NCBI GenBank assembly: GCA_964557855.1 | Contig: CAZLBP010000001.1 | Coordinates: 62,001 to 126,000, forward strand | Length of the DNA stretch: 64,000 bases | Direction: 5' to 3' | Origin: JAJRZL01 sp964557855 | GTDB taxonomy: Bacteria > Zixibacteria > MSB-5A5 > GN15 > FEB-12 | In this document: positions 8,482 to 16,836 of the stretch, one piece after another | How positions within the stretch are numbered: position 1 is the stretch's first letter | How the letters are laid out: the number at the start of each line of letters is the position of its first letter | Made by a program: the position numbers and the translations under genes | Notes under the pieces: model-generated | The model's database searches: none | The model's input: only the letters and a program-made list of their open reading frames with translations | What the model was told of the DNA's origin: nothing

Positions 8482-9336
8482 TTAAAACTTCAGCAATCTC
8501 GTAATGTTGAACGCGACCCGCCATTCGTCGGGTTTAAACCTGTTGTTGGCGCCAACGAGAAATTGCGAGGGATTGAGGCGGGTGGAGTTGGACACGACTA
8601 TTTTGAAGAAATGTCCGCCGGTCTCCAGCTCAATGCCGAATGTGGCGGCATCATATTCATAATAATAGCCGGCTTCCGTGATATTCCATTCGGCCAGCAG
8701 GCTCAGCAGACTCGAGATGTAATACTGGCCGTACAAGCCCACTGTAACTGCGTACTCCGTGTCCTCACTCTCGATAATGGAGTTGTGGAGGTATGATGGT
8801 ACCACTCCGAGGGCCAGTTTTTCGAAGAGCATCGTGTTGGCTATGCCCTGCACGTAGTACTGGAAATTGCGGCTGTCTCCGTCATCGCGCCCCGGGACTT
8901 CGGTATTCCAGGCCGTTCCGGCCCGAAATCCGATCATGACGGGCAGCAGGTCAAGTCTGAAGCCGAGCGCCTTGTACTTGAGCTGCAAATCGACATTGTC
9001 CTGTAGATTGCTGCGCGCCAGGGTGGCCGTCAGCCTATCGGTAATGGCATAGCCGAGGCCGATGCACATGTTGACCGGACCGTCGAATCCGTACAGCACG
9101 TCGTGGCCGTCGGATATGCGCGGCACGAACCGGTGGGAGATTTCGAATTGAAATAAGCCCCCGCGAATCGTCTCAGCTGTCGGCAGGTTCACGACCTGTG
9201 TCGAGTGAAACAGTCGAAGTTCGGTTTGGACCGGGTCTCTTTGGCGTTTCCATTGTATGTCGGAACCCTGACCGTGAGCGGTCATGGACACGGCTAACAT
9301 CAGACATGTAATCGTCGTCGTGATCACGCGGTTCAT
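8482..9336 (-). CDS. DUF5777 family beta-barrel protein
   Basis: The 284-residue protein has a signal peptide (MNRVITTTITCLMLAVSMTAHG) and a beta-rich body with alternating hydrophobic residues. Family hallmarks are HSTQVVNLPTAETIRGGLFQFEISHRF and DGPVNMCIGLGYAITDRLTATLARS. It ends in a hydrophobic/aromatic strand (WRVAFNITRLLKF) expected for an outer-membrane barrel. Its start overlaps the YceI stop by 4 bases (ATGA). In related genomes DUF5777, YceI and small cytochrome c genes also travel together, but their joint function is not known. Confidence 0.85.
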   Translation of the reverse strand: MNRVITTTITCLMLAVSMTAHGQGSDIQWKRQRDPVQTELRLFHSTQVVNLPTAETIRGGLFQFEISHRFVPRISDGHDVLYGFDGPVNMCIGLGYAITDRLTATLARSNLQDNVDLQLKYKALGFRLDLLPVMIGFRAGTAWNTEVPGRDDGDSRNFQYYVQGIANTMLFEKLALGVVPSYLHNSIIESEDTEYAVTVGLYGQYYISSLLSLLAEWNITEAGYYYEYDAATFGIELETGGHFFKIVVSNSTRLNPSQFLVGANNRFKPDEWRVAFNITRLLKF

Positions 9337-9962
9337 TGCTTCTCTTCCGTGTTTATGGCTCTCACGTAGTAATCGAGTTCAAGATCGATTGTCTCGCTTA
9401 TCTTCATGAACATGAGCGAGGGCACTTCTATGCTAAAGTCCGGCAGGGACACCTGGAATTCGCACCGGATACGATAGGCGGGAGCATCGCGGTTGACGCG
9501 GCATTCGATCGTGTAGTCTTTCGTTTGGCCGTGAATCGTCAATTCGCCGTCGGTGGTCACAAGGAACTCATCGCCCCCCGACTTCTTCACTTCGGTTATC
9601 TTGCCGGAGAACGTGGCATAAGGGTACTTCTCGGTCTCCAGGTAATCGTTTTTCATCTGTCGGTTTCTCAGGCCGATCCCGGTATCCAGAGCGTCGAGTT
9701 CGACTTCGAAATACAGATCGGTCTTGTCATATTGAATATCCTCTTGCAGCTCGGATTCCGCCCAGTAGACGTAGCCGTCGATGCGATCCGTAACACCTTC
9801 AAAATCATCGATAGGAGCATCGGAGTAAAACGTCACCTGGTTTTCCCGGGAAGTATCGACGTGACATTCGAGACCATGTGCGGGAGCGAAAGCAAGCACC
9901 AGGCACACGAGACAGGTCGAAATGACGATGGTGCGGTGATTCTTGAGTTTGTCAGCGTTCAT
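9333..9962 (-). CDS. YceI-like lipocalin-fold periplasmic protein
   Basis: The 209-residue protein has a signal peptide ending around APAHG. The mature part follows the YceI pattern: VTFYSDAPIDDFEGVTDRIDGYV, LDTGIGLRNRQMKNDYLETEKYPYATFSG and the TVHG-like LTIHGQTKDY segment. YceI proteins are lipocalin-like barrels that bind isoprenoid chains such as polyprenyl or quinone-type lipids in the periplasm. It lies between a cytochrome c lipoprotein and a DUF5777 barrel in one operon, so quinone or redox-lipid handling is a plausible context (inference). Confidence 0.92.
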   Translation of the reverse strand: MNADKLKNHRTIVISTCLVCLVLAFAPAHGLECHVDTSRENQVTFYSDAPIDDFEGVTDRIDGYVYWAESELQEDIQYDKTDLYFEVELDALDTGIGLRNRQMKNDYLETEKYPYATFSGKITEVKKSGGDEFLVTTDGELTIHGQTKDYTIECRVNRDAPAYRIRCEFQVSLPDFSIEVPSLMFMKISETIDLELDYYVRAINTEEKQ

Positions 9963-9976
9963 AGTGACTGTCCATC

Positions 9977-10411
9977 CTAATTGTCTTTGGCACCCTGGTT
10001 GATCCAGTTCTTGATATTCTGCAAGTCTATGGAATCAAGCGGCGCGCCAATGGCCGGCATCCTCTGCCCCACATTCTGCCGACCTTCGAGCTTGATTACC
10101 AGGTAGCTGTTCTCGGCGTCACCGGGAACGACTCTGACTTCGTTCTCGGAAGTAGCGTCCACATTGACCAGGTGGGTATAGGCACTGTCGGGCCGCAGGT
10201 CAAGGCCGGCCGAAACGGCGGCGCCGTGACAGGAACCGCCGGTGCACCCTCGGCGCTGGAAGATTTCCTGGATATCGTTTGAGAGGGATGGGTCATTTTT
10301 GACGACCCGGCCATTGTCGCCGTTTGACGATGTCGGGCTGTCATCAGAACTGCAGCCGAGTCCTATTACGGCCAGGCAGAACATTGGGGCCAAGAGCAGA
10401 ATTCGCGACAT
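9977..10411 (-). CDS. Cytochrome c-like lipoprotein with a CX4CH haem motif
   Basis: The 144-residue protein has a lipoprotein signal ending IGLGC (Cys20), a Ser/Asn-rich spacer, and a small c-type domain. The likely haem site is CTGGSCH (C56, C61, H62), four residues between the cysteines rather than two. A possible sixth ligand is the Met in GQRMPA. The pattern IFQRRGCTGGSCHG...NSYLVIKLEG...RMPA...IKNWINQGA is typical of single-haem domains in planctomycete- and FCB-type proteins. GAGGTG precedes the ATG. It heads the operon with YceI and DUF5777 and could pass electrons at the outer or inner membrane surface. Confidence 0.8.
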   Translation of the reverse strand: MSRILLLAPMFCLAVIGLGCSSDDSPTSSNGDNGRVVKNDPSLSNDIQEIFQRRGCTGGSCHGAAVSAGLDLRPDSAYTHLVNVDATSENEVRVVPGDAENSYLVIKLEGRQNVGQRMPAIGAPLDSIDLQNIKNWINQGAKDN

Positions 10412-10887
10412 AATTCACCTCGAAGTTTGAGATTGCTACTCGCACCCCTTCTAGAGTTCCCCGAGCTGACTACGATCGCTATTAAACCTACACCTTCTGA
10501 AAACAAGATTCCCCGAAAATGGTTCCCGGTCCGGTTAATTGTTGGTGGGTTGTTATGTGTAGCAGATTGGTGTACGGTTAAGACATTGGGGAGGTACGTC
10601 TAGCCGAAATCGACGCACCACCATCCCATAACGAGTTTGGGGTGGCCACCCGTCGTTGACGGATACAGTGGCTCAGGGAGCGGCGGTTGTGAGCATCTGC
10701 CGGCCACGAGGCGAGAAGCAGGTCCCGAGCTGACCTTCCCAACAGGCTCCGAACGGTACTCAATGGGAGTGCATGCACGGTACAGCAACATGTTTTTCAT
10801 TGATCTATGTCTCTGACGTGCTAGATTAGGCGTTTGGAGCCTTTGGCTCATCAACGTTCGCGACCAGAAAGAACAAAAGTAGGCAGT
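10412..10887. other. Intergenic region between divergent operons with one dispersed repeat
   Basis: No coding sequence is convincing here. A copy of the GTTTGGGGTGGCCACCCG repeat lies at 10633-10652, with a partly complementary arm (CCACCATCCCA) at 10617-10628. No tRNA or clear promoter was recognised. Confidence 0.5.
10617..10652. repeat. Dispersed hairpin repeat, GTTTGGGGTGGCCACCCG type
   Basis: The right arm GAGTTTGGGGTGGCCACCCG is identical over 20 bases to 22251-22270 and related to 22844-22863. The left arm CCACCATCCCA can pair with TTGGGGTGG. It continues with GTCGTTGACGG, echoed at 22863 (GTCGCTGG). Confidence 0.6.
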
Positions 10888-12582
10888 ATGAACAAGACAG
10901 AAACAGCTCCAACGCGAAACTTTATTCGCGACATAATTGACGAGGATATCAAGAAGGGAAAGCATGGCGGCCGGGTTCACACCCGCTTTCCCCCGGAACC
11001 CAACGGTTTGTTACATATCGGCCATGCCAAGGCAATCAGCGTCAATTTCACTATCGCCCGCGACTACAGCGGGCTCTGCAATCTTCGATTCGACGACACC
11101 AATCCGATCAAGGAAGAGCAGCACTACGTTGCAGCCATCAAGGAGGACATCCGCTGGCTCGGTTTCGACTGGGAAGACCGGGAGTTTTACGCTTCGGATT
11201 ATTTCGTCACGCTTTATGAGTACGCCGTGAAGCTCGTCAGGGACGGCAAGGCTTATGTCGACGATCTGACGGCGGCAGAGATAAAGGAGTATCGGGGCAC
11301 ACTGACGGAGCCGGGTAAGGAGAGCCCGTACCGCGACCGTTCGGTCGAGGAGAACCTGGATCTGCTCGAGAAGATGAAGTCGGGTGAGTTTGCGGACGGG
11401 TCGAGAGTTTTGCGGGCCCGGATCGATATGGCCGCCGGCAATCTGAACATGCGCGACCCGGTTATGTATCGCATTCTTCACGCCCAGCATCATCGCACCG
11501 GCGACCAATGGTGCATCTACCCCATGTATGACTGGGCGCACGGGCAGTCGGACTCCATCGAGGGGATTACGCATTCACTGTGCTCGCTGGAGTTCGAGGA
11601 CCATCGGCCGCTGTATGACTGGTTCATCGAAAATCTCGGTATCCATGCCCCGCAGCAAATCGAATTTGCTCGGATGGAAGTCAGCTATATGCTGATGAGC
11701 AAGCGGCGACTGCTAAAACTGGTGAACGACGGCGTTGTTTCCGGCTGGGACGATCCCCGCATGCCGACCCTGTGCGGGCTGCGGCGGCTGGGTTACACAC
11801 CGGCGGCTATCCGGGATTTCGTGGAACGGACCGGGGTGGCCAAGAAGCGTGGCAGCGTGGCCGATATTGCCATGCTGGAGCATTGTCTGCGAGAGGAACT
11901 GAATTTGACGGCCCAGCGGGTGATGGCGGTGCTGAATCCGCTCAAGGTAGTGATCGACAACTATCCTGAAGGTCAGGTCGAGGAGTTGGAGGCGGTGAAC
12001 AATCCTGAGGACGAAAACGCCGGCACGCGGACAGTGCTTTTCTCGAAAGTCATCTATATCGAGCGGGATGATTTCATGGAGGACCCGCCCAGGAAGTTTT
12101 TTCGTCTCGCGCCGGGGCAGGAAGTGCGATTGAAACATGCCTATTTCATTACCTGTGACAAAGTGGTCAAAGACGAAACCACCGGCGAAATCACAGAATT
12201 GCATTGTACATATGATCCGGACTCGCGCGGGGGCGCCTCGCCTGACGGGCGCAAAGTGAAAGGGACGCTGCACTGGGTGTCGGCGGAGCATGCGATCAAG
12301 GCTGAGGTGCGGCTGTATGACCGCCTCTTTACTAAGCCCGATCCCATGGACTTTCCTGAGGGACAGGATTTCACGGCGAATCTCAATCCCGACTCACTGG
12401 AGGTGCTGACCAGCTGCAAACTGGAGCCGTCGCTGCAGACAGCCTCACCGGGTGATCGGTTTCAGTTCTTGCGGCACGGTTATTTCTGTGTGGATTCGAA
12501 AGACTCGTCAGATGGCCGGTTGGTGTTTAATCGAACTGTCGGGTTGCGGGATACTTGGGCGAAGGTGCAGAAGAAGGGGTGA
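10888..12582 (+). CDS. glnS: Glutaminyl-tRNA synthetase
   Basis: The 564-residue class I synthetase charges tRNA-Gln with glutamine. I start at the ATG at 10888 (MNKTETAPTRNFIRDIIDEDI), which matches the family N-terminus; a longer frame from 10834 lacks homology. The ATP-binding HIGH motif appears in RFPPEPNGLLHIGHAKAI and the KMSKS-type loop in VSYMLMSKRRLLKLV. The anticodon-binding barrels follow (about residue 340 on) with the typical ending GDRFQFLRHGYFCVDS and FNRTVGLRDTW. Length is close to the E. coli enzyme. Presence of GlnRS means that at least part of Gln-tRNA is charged directly rather than by transamidation. The next gene begins 28 bases on. Confidence 0.97.
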   Translation: MNKTETAPTRNFIRDIIDEDIKKGKHGGRVHTRFPPEPNGLLHIGHAKAISVNFTIARDYSGLCNLRFDDTNPIKEEQHYVAAIKEDIRWLGFDWEDREFYASDYFVTLYEYAVKLVRDGKAYVDDLTAAEIKEYRGTLTEPGKESPYRDRSVEENLDLLEKMKSGEFADGSRVLRARIDMAAGNLNMRDPVMYRILHAQHHRTGDQWCIYPMYDWAHGQSDSIEGITHSLCSLEFEDHRPLYDWFIENLGIHAPQQIEFARMEVSYMLMSKRRLLKLVNDGVVSGWDDPRMPTLCGLRRLGYTPAAIRDFVERTGVAKKRGSVADIAMLEHCLREELNLTAQRVMAVLNPLKVVIDNYPEGQVEELEAVNNPEDENAGTRTVLFSKVIYIERDDFMEDPPRKFFRLAPGQEVRLKHAYFITCDKVVKDETTGEITELHCTYDPDSRGGASPDGRKVKGTLHWVSAEHAIKAEVRLYDRLFTKPDPMDFPEGQDFTANLNPDSLEVLTSCKLEPSLQTASPGDRFQFLRHGYFCVDSKDSSDGRLVFNRTVGLRDTWAKVQKKG

Positions 12583-12610
12583 GGCAGATGCAAGTCGGAA
12601 TTAACATAAT

Positions 12611-13075
12611 ATGAGTGATTACACAACGATGATTGAGAGGTTCCGGACAGAACTTCTGGCAATAGCTGAAGACCAAGCATCGGCCAACTCGGCTCCCGAC
12701 AGATGGTCGCCGAAAGAGATACTCGGTCATCTAATAGATTCGGCCGTTAATAATCATCGGCGGATAGTACTGGCGCAGTTGAAGGATGACTTGGTGTTCG
12801 ACGGTTATGACCAGGAGGGCTGGGTTTCCGTACAAGGGTACAACGAATGCTCATGGTCGGACCTGATTGAGTTCTGGTATGCTTACAATCGGCGGCTTCT
12901 GGACGTCATATCACGCATCCCGTCGGAAAAGCTCAATGCGAGCCGAACTGAGCACAGCCTTAACCGAATTGCCATGAAACGGGTGCCGGCGGATCAGCCG
13001 GCGACGCTGGCGTATCTCATACAGGATTATTTCGACCATATGGTGCGGCATATGGGGCAGATTAAGCAAGGATAA
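12611..13075 (+). CDS. DinB family protein
   Basis: The 154-residue protein matches the DinB four-helix bundle: PDRWSPKEILGHLIDSAVNNHRR near residue 30 and DYFDHMVRHMGQIKQ at the end. The three metal-ligand histidines of the family can be assigned to GHLID, DHMVRH and nearby. DinB proteins include thiol-dependent transferases such as bacillithiol transferases, but many are uncharacterised. It follows glnS by 28 bases and its stop abuts the next ATG, so co-expression with the winged-helix gene is likely. Substrate unknown. Confidence 0.87.
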   Translation: MSDYTTMIERFRTELLAIAEDQASANSAPDRWSPKEILGHLIDSAVNNHRRIVLAQLKDDLVFDGYDQEGWVSVQGYNECSWSDLIEFWYAYNRRLLDVISRIPSEKLNASRTEHSLNRIAMKRVPADQPATLAYLIQDYFDHMVRHMGQIKQG

Positions 13076-14182
13076 ATGCCGACTACGAAGTTAATTGAAA
13101 AGCTCCGCGCCTGGTCGTTTAAGCGGCAACATTTGGACCGGCGGGAGAAGAGCGCGTTGAAGGTTCTGGAGGATGTCGTGGGCGTGTACAGCTCACACCC
13201 ATCGGGGCCGTTATCGCTCTATGCGCGGACCAAATCGTTGACGGCAGAGTCGTTTCTCAAGCTGGAAGAGCAGCTTGCGGTGGTGCGGATTCCGGCCATG
13301 CGATTATCCGTTCACGTCGTCCCGCGGGAATACGCACGGCATATCCTCACTGCAACTGTTCCGGCCCCGGACGATCCGTATTGGGCAAAGCGGTATTCAG
13401 CCAAGGGCCGGGCGATTCCGGAGAACGATTATCCCGGGTGGCGAAAGCAAGTCCTGTTCCTGGTCAAAGAGCCGAGAGCCGCCAAAGACATCAAACGCCA
13501 GGCAGAGATACCGGACGACAAGGTCAAGCCTGTACTTAATCGGATGTGTTGCGAGGGGAGTTTGTTGAGGGTAGGTGCGACAAACGTTCGCTCCAACATG
13601 GTCAGTTATGTCGCGACGCGGGATTGGTTGGGCGAGGAGTTCCATCGCCAGGTGCGTGACACGGCTCTGGCCTGGCTTGCCGAACGGTACTTCAAAGCGT
13701 TCGGACCGGCTCGCATGAAGGATTTTCAGTGGTGGGCCGGCGTCACAGCGGCCGAAACGAAAAGGGCTATCACGGCCCTGAACACGTCTGATATTGGTGA
13801 CCAACACCTGCTCCTCGCAAATGACCTGCGATCATTCGAGGCATCGAAGCCACAGAAGAAGGGGGGCCTGACACTGACTCCTCAGTGGGACTGCTATACG
13901 ATGGGATATGCTCCGGATGGCCGGGGGCGTTTCGTGACACCGGACATGCAGAACCGGTTATACGGATCATTGGGAGCGACTAGAGGCAATGCTTCGGGAG
14001 CGGTGCTGGTGAACGGGCTGGCGCACGGGTCCTGGAGTCTCCGTTTCAAAGGCAAGCAGGCAAAGTTCACGCTGCAGATGTTTGATAAGGCAGGGAGCCT
14101 GCTGCTGAAGGACCTGGCCACGCATTTCGGTGAACTGGCAGCCTTCCTGTCAGCCGATGAGTTTTCTATTGATCGGATGTAG
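13076..14182 (+). CDS. Winged-helix protein of the AlkZ-like (HTH_42) family
   Basis: The 368-residue product fits the HTH_42 fold of AlkZ/YcaQ DNA glycosylases: an N-terminal YARTKSLTAESFLKLEEQLAVVRIPAMRLSVHVVP block, a middle wing region with VLNRMCCEGSLLR, and TPQWDCYTMGYAPDGRGRF towards the end. AlkZ enzymes unhook DNA crosslinks with two polar residues in a QxQ or QxD motif near residue 40. Here the aligned segment reads GVYSSHPSGPLSLYART, so those residues look replaced and catalysis is doubtful. The ATG directly abuts the DinB stop. It may be a DNA-binding or repair protein; family moderate to high confidence, activity low. Confidence 0.8.
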   Translation: MPTTKLIEKLRAWSFKRQHLDRREKSALKVLEDVVGVYSSHPSGPLSLYARTKSLTAESFLKLEEQLAVVRIPAMRLSVHVVPREYARHILTATVPAPDDPYWAKRYSAKGRAIPENDYPGWRKQVLFLVKEPRAAKDIKRQAEIPDDKVKPVLNRMCCEGSLLRVGATNVRSNMVSYVATRDWLGEEFHRQVRDTALAWLAERYFKAFGPARMKDFQWWAGVTAAETKRAITALNTSDIGDQHLLLANDLRSFEASKPQKKGGLTLTPQWDCYTMGYAPDGRGRFVTPDMQNRLYGSLGATRGNASGAVLVNGLAHGSWSLRFKGKQAKFTLQMFDKAGSLLLKDLATHFGELAAFLSADEFSIDRM

Positions 14183-14298
14183 TACGGAAGCCGGTCACCC
14201 TCGTTGCCATGCAACTCTGTTCCGATGAATTTGGAAAACCGCAACCTACTTCGCCGGGCGCAATTGACCGGATCACAATATGGGGAACATGTGAGTGC

Positions 14299-14778
14299 TT
14301 ACGGCCCGTCTTCGACAACCGGCCACAAAACGATCTGAATGTACTGATCTCCGGACTGGGTCAACTTCAGTGTATCGGCAACGCGAACCAACCGGAACAA
14401 ACCATCGGGAATCTGGGCCCTGTTGCAGGTATTGCAGATGGCTTCCGGAGGTGTAGCCTTGTTTTCATCGGTTCTCAACTCAACCCGGTCAGTCACGACA
14501 TATAGACCGAAAACCTCACAAAGACAGAAGGTCGAGTCCAGATCCGGACTATCCAGATTGACATTCATGATGAAACCGGGCCGCTCTTCATCCGGGTCAT
14601 CGAATACCCAGGCTATGGCCTGCGTGTCCGGTACGGTTGCACCTACATCACGGAAGACGAACCAGCCGTCATAGTTGCCCGCGATTTCCGGGGGTTCGGG
14701 AAGCACGATATCGGACGCACAGTTCAGAAGCAAAACGATAAAACCGGCGCTTACTACTGCCAACAAGAGCTTTTTCAT
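14299..14778 (-). CDS. Hypothetical lipoprotein
   Basis: The 159-residue protein is started at the ATG at 14778 because GAGGAG lies 10 bases upstream; a TTG at 14796 falls inside that site. The signal ends at LLLNCAS, a good lipobox. The mature part is acidic and carries four cysteines in FCLCEVFG and AICNTCN; the latter, CNTC, could form a disulfide or bind a metal. No known family recognised. It stands alone, convergent with the AlkZ-like gene and 551 bases upstream of the PorV-side operon. Confidence 0.75.
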   Translation of the reverse strand: MKKLLLAVVSAGFIVLLLNCASDIVLPEPPEIAGNYDGWFVFRDVGATVPDTQAIAWVFDDPDEERPGFIMNVNLDSPDLDSTFCLCEVFGLYVVTDRVELRTDENKATPPEAICNTCNRAQIPDGLFRLVRVADTLKLTQSGDQYIQIVLWPVVEDGP

Positions 14779-14936
14779 CTGTGACAATCTCCTCAAAAAC
14801 CAATATTGTTGACCGAGAATATATACGGACTATCCCGGTTACACAACCCCAAAATACTCATTTCTGACAAGAAGACGCGTAGTGCGTGCAGAATGTGCAG
14901 AGAAAATCAAGTAACGCCAATCATGGTGGCGGACAA

Positions 14937-14976
14937 GACCGGGAGTCCAACCCGGCCGGGGTTGGTATTCCCGACC
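14937..14976. repeat. Imperfect 40-bp palindrome
   Basis: GACCGGGAGTCCAACCC pairs with GGGTTGGTATTCCCGACC around GGCCG, leaving a few mismatches. A second smaller hairpin (TGTCG.CGCC / GGC.GCGACA) follows at about 14997-15025. Both lie in non-coding DNA upstream of the small-RNA promoter and resemble REP elements. Confidence 0.5.
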
Positions 14977-15139
14977 CGAAATAAAACCGAGAATGTGTCG
15001 ACGCCGTGAGTAAGGCTGCGACAGACACCGGTTTTCAGATTATTATGTGATAGAGTATTCCGCAATCCTGTTGCCTGGCATGAACGTAACTCTTTAGTTT
15101 GCAAAGGCTTCGTTTTCCATATGCAAAACGCGGAAACAA

Positions 15140-15168
15140 TTGACAAAGGGCGCCCAATTCCATATACT
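15140..15168 (+). promoter_or_regulatory. Strong sigma-70-type promoter on the plus strand
   Basis: A consensus -35 TTGACA (15140-15145), exactly 17 bases, and TATACT (15163-15168). No plus-strand gene follows; the next feature is a structured element with a terminator at 15193-15272, so this is read as the promoter of a small RNA. Confidence 0.7.
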
Positions 15169-15174
15169 TAAGGT

Positions 15175-15272
15175 TGCAGAAAGACGATTTTCGAAGCTTG
15201 CCGGTGAGTACGCGGTCTGGGGTTTACCCCTCTGCCCCCGATACGCCCTCATTGGCAGGCTTCTTTTTTTTT
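15175..15272 (+). ncRNA. Candidate small RNA ending in an intrinsic terminator
   Basis: From the expected start near 15175 the transcript would be about 98 nt. A 16-bp stem pairs 15193-15208 (GAAGCTTGCCGGTGAG) with 15248-15263 (CTCATTGGCAGGCTTC), with three G-U pairs, and is followed by a run of nine or more T. Inside the stem lies GGGGTTTACCCC, a short hairpin at about 15219-15230. The flanking genes are both on the minus strand, so this is not a leader of any gene in view. The SRP RNA tetraloop and 6S features are not visible. Function unknown. Confidence 0.6.
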
Positions 15273-15329
15273 AACCAGGTTTACAGGTAAGTTCGTGTTT
15301 TCGGTTTTCAAGATCGTAACCGAAGAGAA

Positions 15330-15794
15330 TCAGGGGCTTGAAGGCACTGTCTTGAAGCTGAAAATCTTCCATTTGTCGTGGACAATGTGCAGGCCGAATT
15401 TGGTGCGATAGCCTCGCGAGCGCTCCTTATCGACAAACGTAACATCGACGGTCGCTGTGTTTCCCTTGACATCGACCTGGTCGATAATACGCTGCATGGA
15501 GAACCAGCGTTTCTTGGTCTGGCCGTCGCCGGTTAGATCATTGAGAATATCCTCCGGGCTGCTGAATTCACGGGCGCGTATGCTTGACAGGGCATAATCC
15601 TGGTTGATGTTCTTCATCAAAGCGCTCAAGTCGAGCAGATGAGCCAGCCTGGCCTTGTCGTTCTTCTCCATGGCTCCGAACATCTCTATGACGACATCTT
15701 TAGGATTTGATTGACTCGTGTCGGAACAGGCCGTCCAGAGTGTTATGCTCAGCACAGCCGCAACCACTACCAACAAATTATATACTCGTTTCAT
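15330..15794 (-). CDS. Hypothetical lipoprotein, possibly NTF2/DUF4878-like
   Basis: The 154-residue product is started at the ATG at 15794, just 4 bases past the PorV-family gene's stop. The lipobox is LWTACS (Cys near residue 23). The mature part, NPKDVVIEMFGAMEKNDKARLAHLLDL followed by VKGNTATVDVTFVDKE and a final HDKWKIFSF, has the helix-plus-sheet pattern of NTF2-like DUF4878 lipoproteins. I cannot name a role. Close spacing suggests it is made with the upstream PorV-type protein. Confidence 0.75.
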   Translation of the reverse strand: MKRVYNLLVVVAAVLSITLWTACSDTSQSNPKDVVIEMFGAMEKNDKARLAHLLDLSALMKNINQDYALSSIRAREFSSPEDILNDLTGDGQTKKRWFSMQRIIDQVDVKGNTATVDVTFVDKERSRGYRTKFGLHIVHDKWKIFSFKTVPSSP

Positions 15795-15798
15795 ATTA

Positions 15799-16743
15799 CT
15801 ACAACCCACCTGTAACGGTTATACGATGACTGTCTCCCAGCTCGGCGCCAGGAGCAAAGGCATATGAAAACAGCAAATTGCGTACTTCCAACCCCACTCC
15901 GATTCCGACCCCCGCCCAGCTGTCATCGGAATCCGACGTGCGGTAATTCGAACCGAAGCTGTTCCACCCCAGACGCACATAGAACGGCCTCAGTTCCCAG
16001 TATTCGCCGCCGACGGCTATGACAACGTCGTTATCGACGGGTACAATAACATCACCGGCCAGTGTGATCGGCAAATCTCGCGGCCGCACCGCTACACCGC
16101 CCCGGAACGTCAAAGGCAGCCGGTCTTTCTCATTCCCCAGGCTGGACATCTGCGTCCCCAGGTTCTGAACCGCCACTCCGAATGCCAGACGGTCCCGGTA
16201 GCGACTGTATCGCGCACCAAGGTCAACCGCAATCCCGGAGGCAGAGTATTCGTCCACGGATTCATATATGAGCTTGACCGTGCCTCCAAGAGAGAGGTTG
16301 TACCCTCTTCTGGCGGCGATCGAGAAGGCGGCTAGAAGATCACCTCCGCCGAACTCACCCAGAATTGTCCCCGATTCGTCCGTCCTGGTGAATTCGCCAT
16401 AACTCAGGTAACTGACATAACCGCCGAGAGAGAGCTTTTCGTTGAGAGGCCGGATGATACCGAGAAAGCCGGACTGCAGGTCGACGAAATAGTTGTGGTA
16501 GCCGGCAATGAATCGGGTCCGTTCGTAGCCGGCAATTCCGGCCGGGTTATAGTACAGCGCCGACTCGTCATCGGCCAATCCCGTGAACGCACCGCCCATA
16601 GCCACCGCCCGTGCGCCGATATTAATCTTCAGAAAGGGGAAGGCGCTGGTGCCGGCTTTGTCGTGAACATCATCGGCCAGGACGGCTCCGCTTAATATCA
16701 GAGTCACAAAGATGATCTTTAGAAAGACGATGGAGAATCTCAT
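15799..16743 (-). CDS. PorV/PorQ family outer-membrane protein
   Basis: The 314-residue product has a signal peptide ending near AVLAD and then the PorV/UPF0164 signature FLKINIGARAVAMGGAFTGLADDESALYYNPAGIA. The rest is a beta-barrel with many aromatic turns and ends in a terminal strand (SYAFAPGAELGDSHRITVTGG). In Bacteroidetes PorV acts as a shuttle and barrel for the type IX secretion system; in other phyla the family is broader, with unknown roles. No other T9SS gene is visible here, so a T9SS claim is not supported. Its downstream partner is a small lipoprotein. Confidence 0.88.
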   Translation of the reverse strand: MRFSIVFLKIIFVTLILSGAVLADDVHDKAGTSAFPFLKINIGARAVAMGGAFTGLADDESALYYNPAGIAGYERTRFIAGYHNYFVDLQSGFLGIIRPLNEKLSLGGYVSYLSYGEFTRTDESGTILGEFGGGDLLAAFSIAARRGYNLSLGGTVKLIYESVDEYSASGIAVDLGARYSRYRDRLAFGVAVQNLGTQMSSLGNEKDRLPLTFRGGVAVRPRDLPITLAGDVIVPVDNDVVIAVGGEYWELRPFYVRLGWNSFGSNYRTSDSDDSWAGVGIGVGLEVRNLLFSYAFAPGAELGDSHRITVTGGL

Positions 16744-16836
16744 TTGGTGTCCTTAGTTGTTCAGTTTCAGTCGCTAGCGGTTTGGCTCATGGGCATCCGG
16801 CTTCCGTGACTCTTACACGCGAAGGGAGGCACAGAT

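Noticed and set aside
15193..15272. SRP RNA, 6S RNA or tRNA
   Set aside because: The conserved SRP apical loop, 6S bulge and tRNA T-loop (GTTCGA-type) are absent; kept as an unclassified candidate.
15799..16743. Evidence of a type IX secretion system from a PorV-like gene
   Set aside because: The family is wider than T9SS and no other Por/Spr gene or CTD signal is in the window.
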